A program made the translations under genes and the position numbers. The notes beneath the pieces were generated by a model. It saw only the letters and a program-made list of their open reading frames with translations. It was not told where the DNA came from and ran no database searches. A stretch of 6,271 nucleotides of DNA from Clostridia bacterium (GTDB lineage Bacteria; Bacillota_A; Clostridia; Oscillospirales; CAG-272), in assembly GCA_017407725.1 (NCBI GenBank), contig JAFQWB010000076.1:1-6271 (forward strand), written 5' to 3'. How positions within the stretch are numbered: position 1 is the first letter of the stretch; each line of letters begins with the position of its first letter. Positions 5,956 to 6,271 of this stretch are shown piece by piece.

Positions 5956-5984
5956 TTGATTTTTTCTTTGATATATGCTATAAT
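5956..5984 (+). promoter_or_regulatory. Sigma-A promoter of ssrA
   Basis: TTGATT (5956-5961), a 17-nt spacer, TGC extended -10 (5976-5978) and perfect TATAAT (5979-5984). The -35 box begins 7 nt after the smpB stop. The start site should be near 5991, so the primary transcript would carry about 28 nt of leader to be removed by RNase P at 6019. It is the same layout as the ferredoxin promoter. Confidence 0.88.
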
Positions 5985-6018
5985 AAAGCAGAAAAATGTC
6001 GCAGATATCGTCAGATAA

Positions 6019-6271
6019 GGGTCCGTAAAGGTTTCGACGGGGATTTTGAGGAACGGTAAGCGTGCAGAGCCGGGCAATCTCTATAAAGGCCCAAAACTTA
6101 AAATTAAACTGCGATAATAATTACGCAATTGCTGCCTAATTAGCGGCGGCCGTCCGGCGAGAGAGTATCACGGCTCTCGTTTGGGCGTGACTTAGTGATG
6201 AACGTGAGTTGAGAGTCGTCATTGTATCAACCATGAATTAAATGACTGCCCAAGGAGCATCCCCGCTTATC
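6019..6271 (+). ncRNA. ssrA: Transfer-messenger RNA (tmRNA), 5' part; 3' end outside window
   Basis: tmRNA rescues ribosomes stalled on broken mRNA and adds a degradation tag. The 5' acceptor strand GGGTCCG (6019-6025) is followed by the conserved T/D-like core TAAAGGTTTCGACGGGG. A PK1-like pairing is visible (6072-6075 GGGC with 6089-6092 GCCC). The tag reading frame (6110-6139) ends in AIAA and a stop codon, and is followed by a long hairpin (6151-6155 with 6183-6187, and 6158-6163 with 6174-6179) in the position of the first PK2 stem. The purine-rich run at 6250-6256 and CATCCCCG are typical of the later pseudoknots. About 100 more nt, ending with a CGGACCC acceptor strand plus A/CCA, should lie beyond the window. 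It has its own promoter and sits directly after smpB. Confidence 0.96.
6110..6139 (+). other. tmRNA proteolysis-tag reading frame, encoding CDNNYAIAA
   Basis: The codons TGC GAT AAT AAT TAC GCA ATT GCT GCC TAA give CDNNYAIAA. The end AIAA and the acidic/Asn-rich middle match known Clostridia tags (for example ADDNFAIAA in Clostridioides difficile, from memory). The start is set by comparison: the upstream sequence ATTAAAC resembles the stretch that precedes the resume codon in related tmRNAs. With the alanine carried by tmRNA itself, the tag would be A-CDNNYAIAA. A start one codon earlier (AAC) or later (GAT) cannot be excluded. Confidence 0.75.

Noticed and set aside
5949..6018. Terminator between smpB and ssrA
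   Set aside because: No G+C-rich hairpin with a T-run is present. The space holds only the ssrA promoter and leader, so smpB transcripts may run into ssrA.

Overview
The window looks like a chromosomal housekeeping segment from a low-to-moderate G+C anaerobic Firmicute, most likely a member of the class Clostridia. The reasons are the clostridial-type 2[4Fe-4S] ferredoxin, the short ACT-type phosphoglycerate dehydrogenase, the holB-ricT and trmN6-rsmI gene pairs known from Bacillus and Clostridia, strong use of AGA for arginine, GGAGG-type ribosome binding sites and TGn-TATAAT promoters. The genus cannot be fixed from the sequence alone. All recognisable genes lie on the + strand, and I saw no mobile element, CRISPR array, tRNA or phage gene.

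Layout. (1) 1-831: the 3' part of serA, whose N-terminal half lies outside the window, closed by a strong intrinsic terminator. (2) 848-2819: a consensus promoter driving holB (clamp-loader delta prime) and ricT (PSP1/YaaT family). No terminator follows. (3) 2817-3137: an A/T-only tract and extended -10 promoter, a 57-residue ferredoxin and a terminator. (4) 3167-4772: trmN6-like tRNA methyltransferase overlapping rsmI (16S rRNA 2'-O-methyltransferase). (5) 4844-5948: an extended -10 promoter, an unrecognised 202-residue protein, and smpB, whose start overlaps the end of the unknown gene. (6) 5956-6271: a promoter and the first 253 nt of ssrA (tmRNA), cut by the window edge.

Functionally, serA is serine biosynthesis. 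holB, ricT, trmN6 and rsmI form the replication/RNA-modification cluster seen in Bacillus, here with a ferredoxin in the middle. smpB and ssrA are the two core parts of trans-translation, the ribosome rescue system. The most notable points are the tmRNA tag reading frame, which appears to begin with cysteine (CDNNYAIAA), the unknown gene coupled to smpB, a cysteine-free delta prime without the usual zinc-binding cysteines, and the lack of a visible promoter for trmN6-rsmI. I do not see a clearly new multi-gene system; the best candidate for something undescribed is the unknown gene upstream of smpB.
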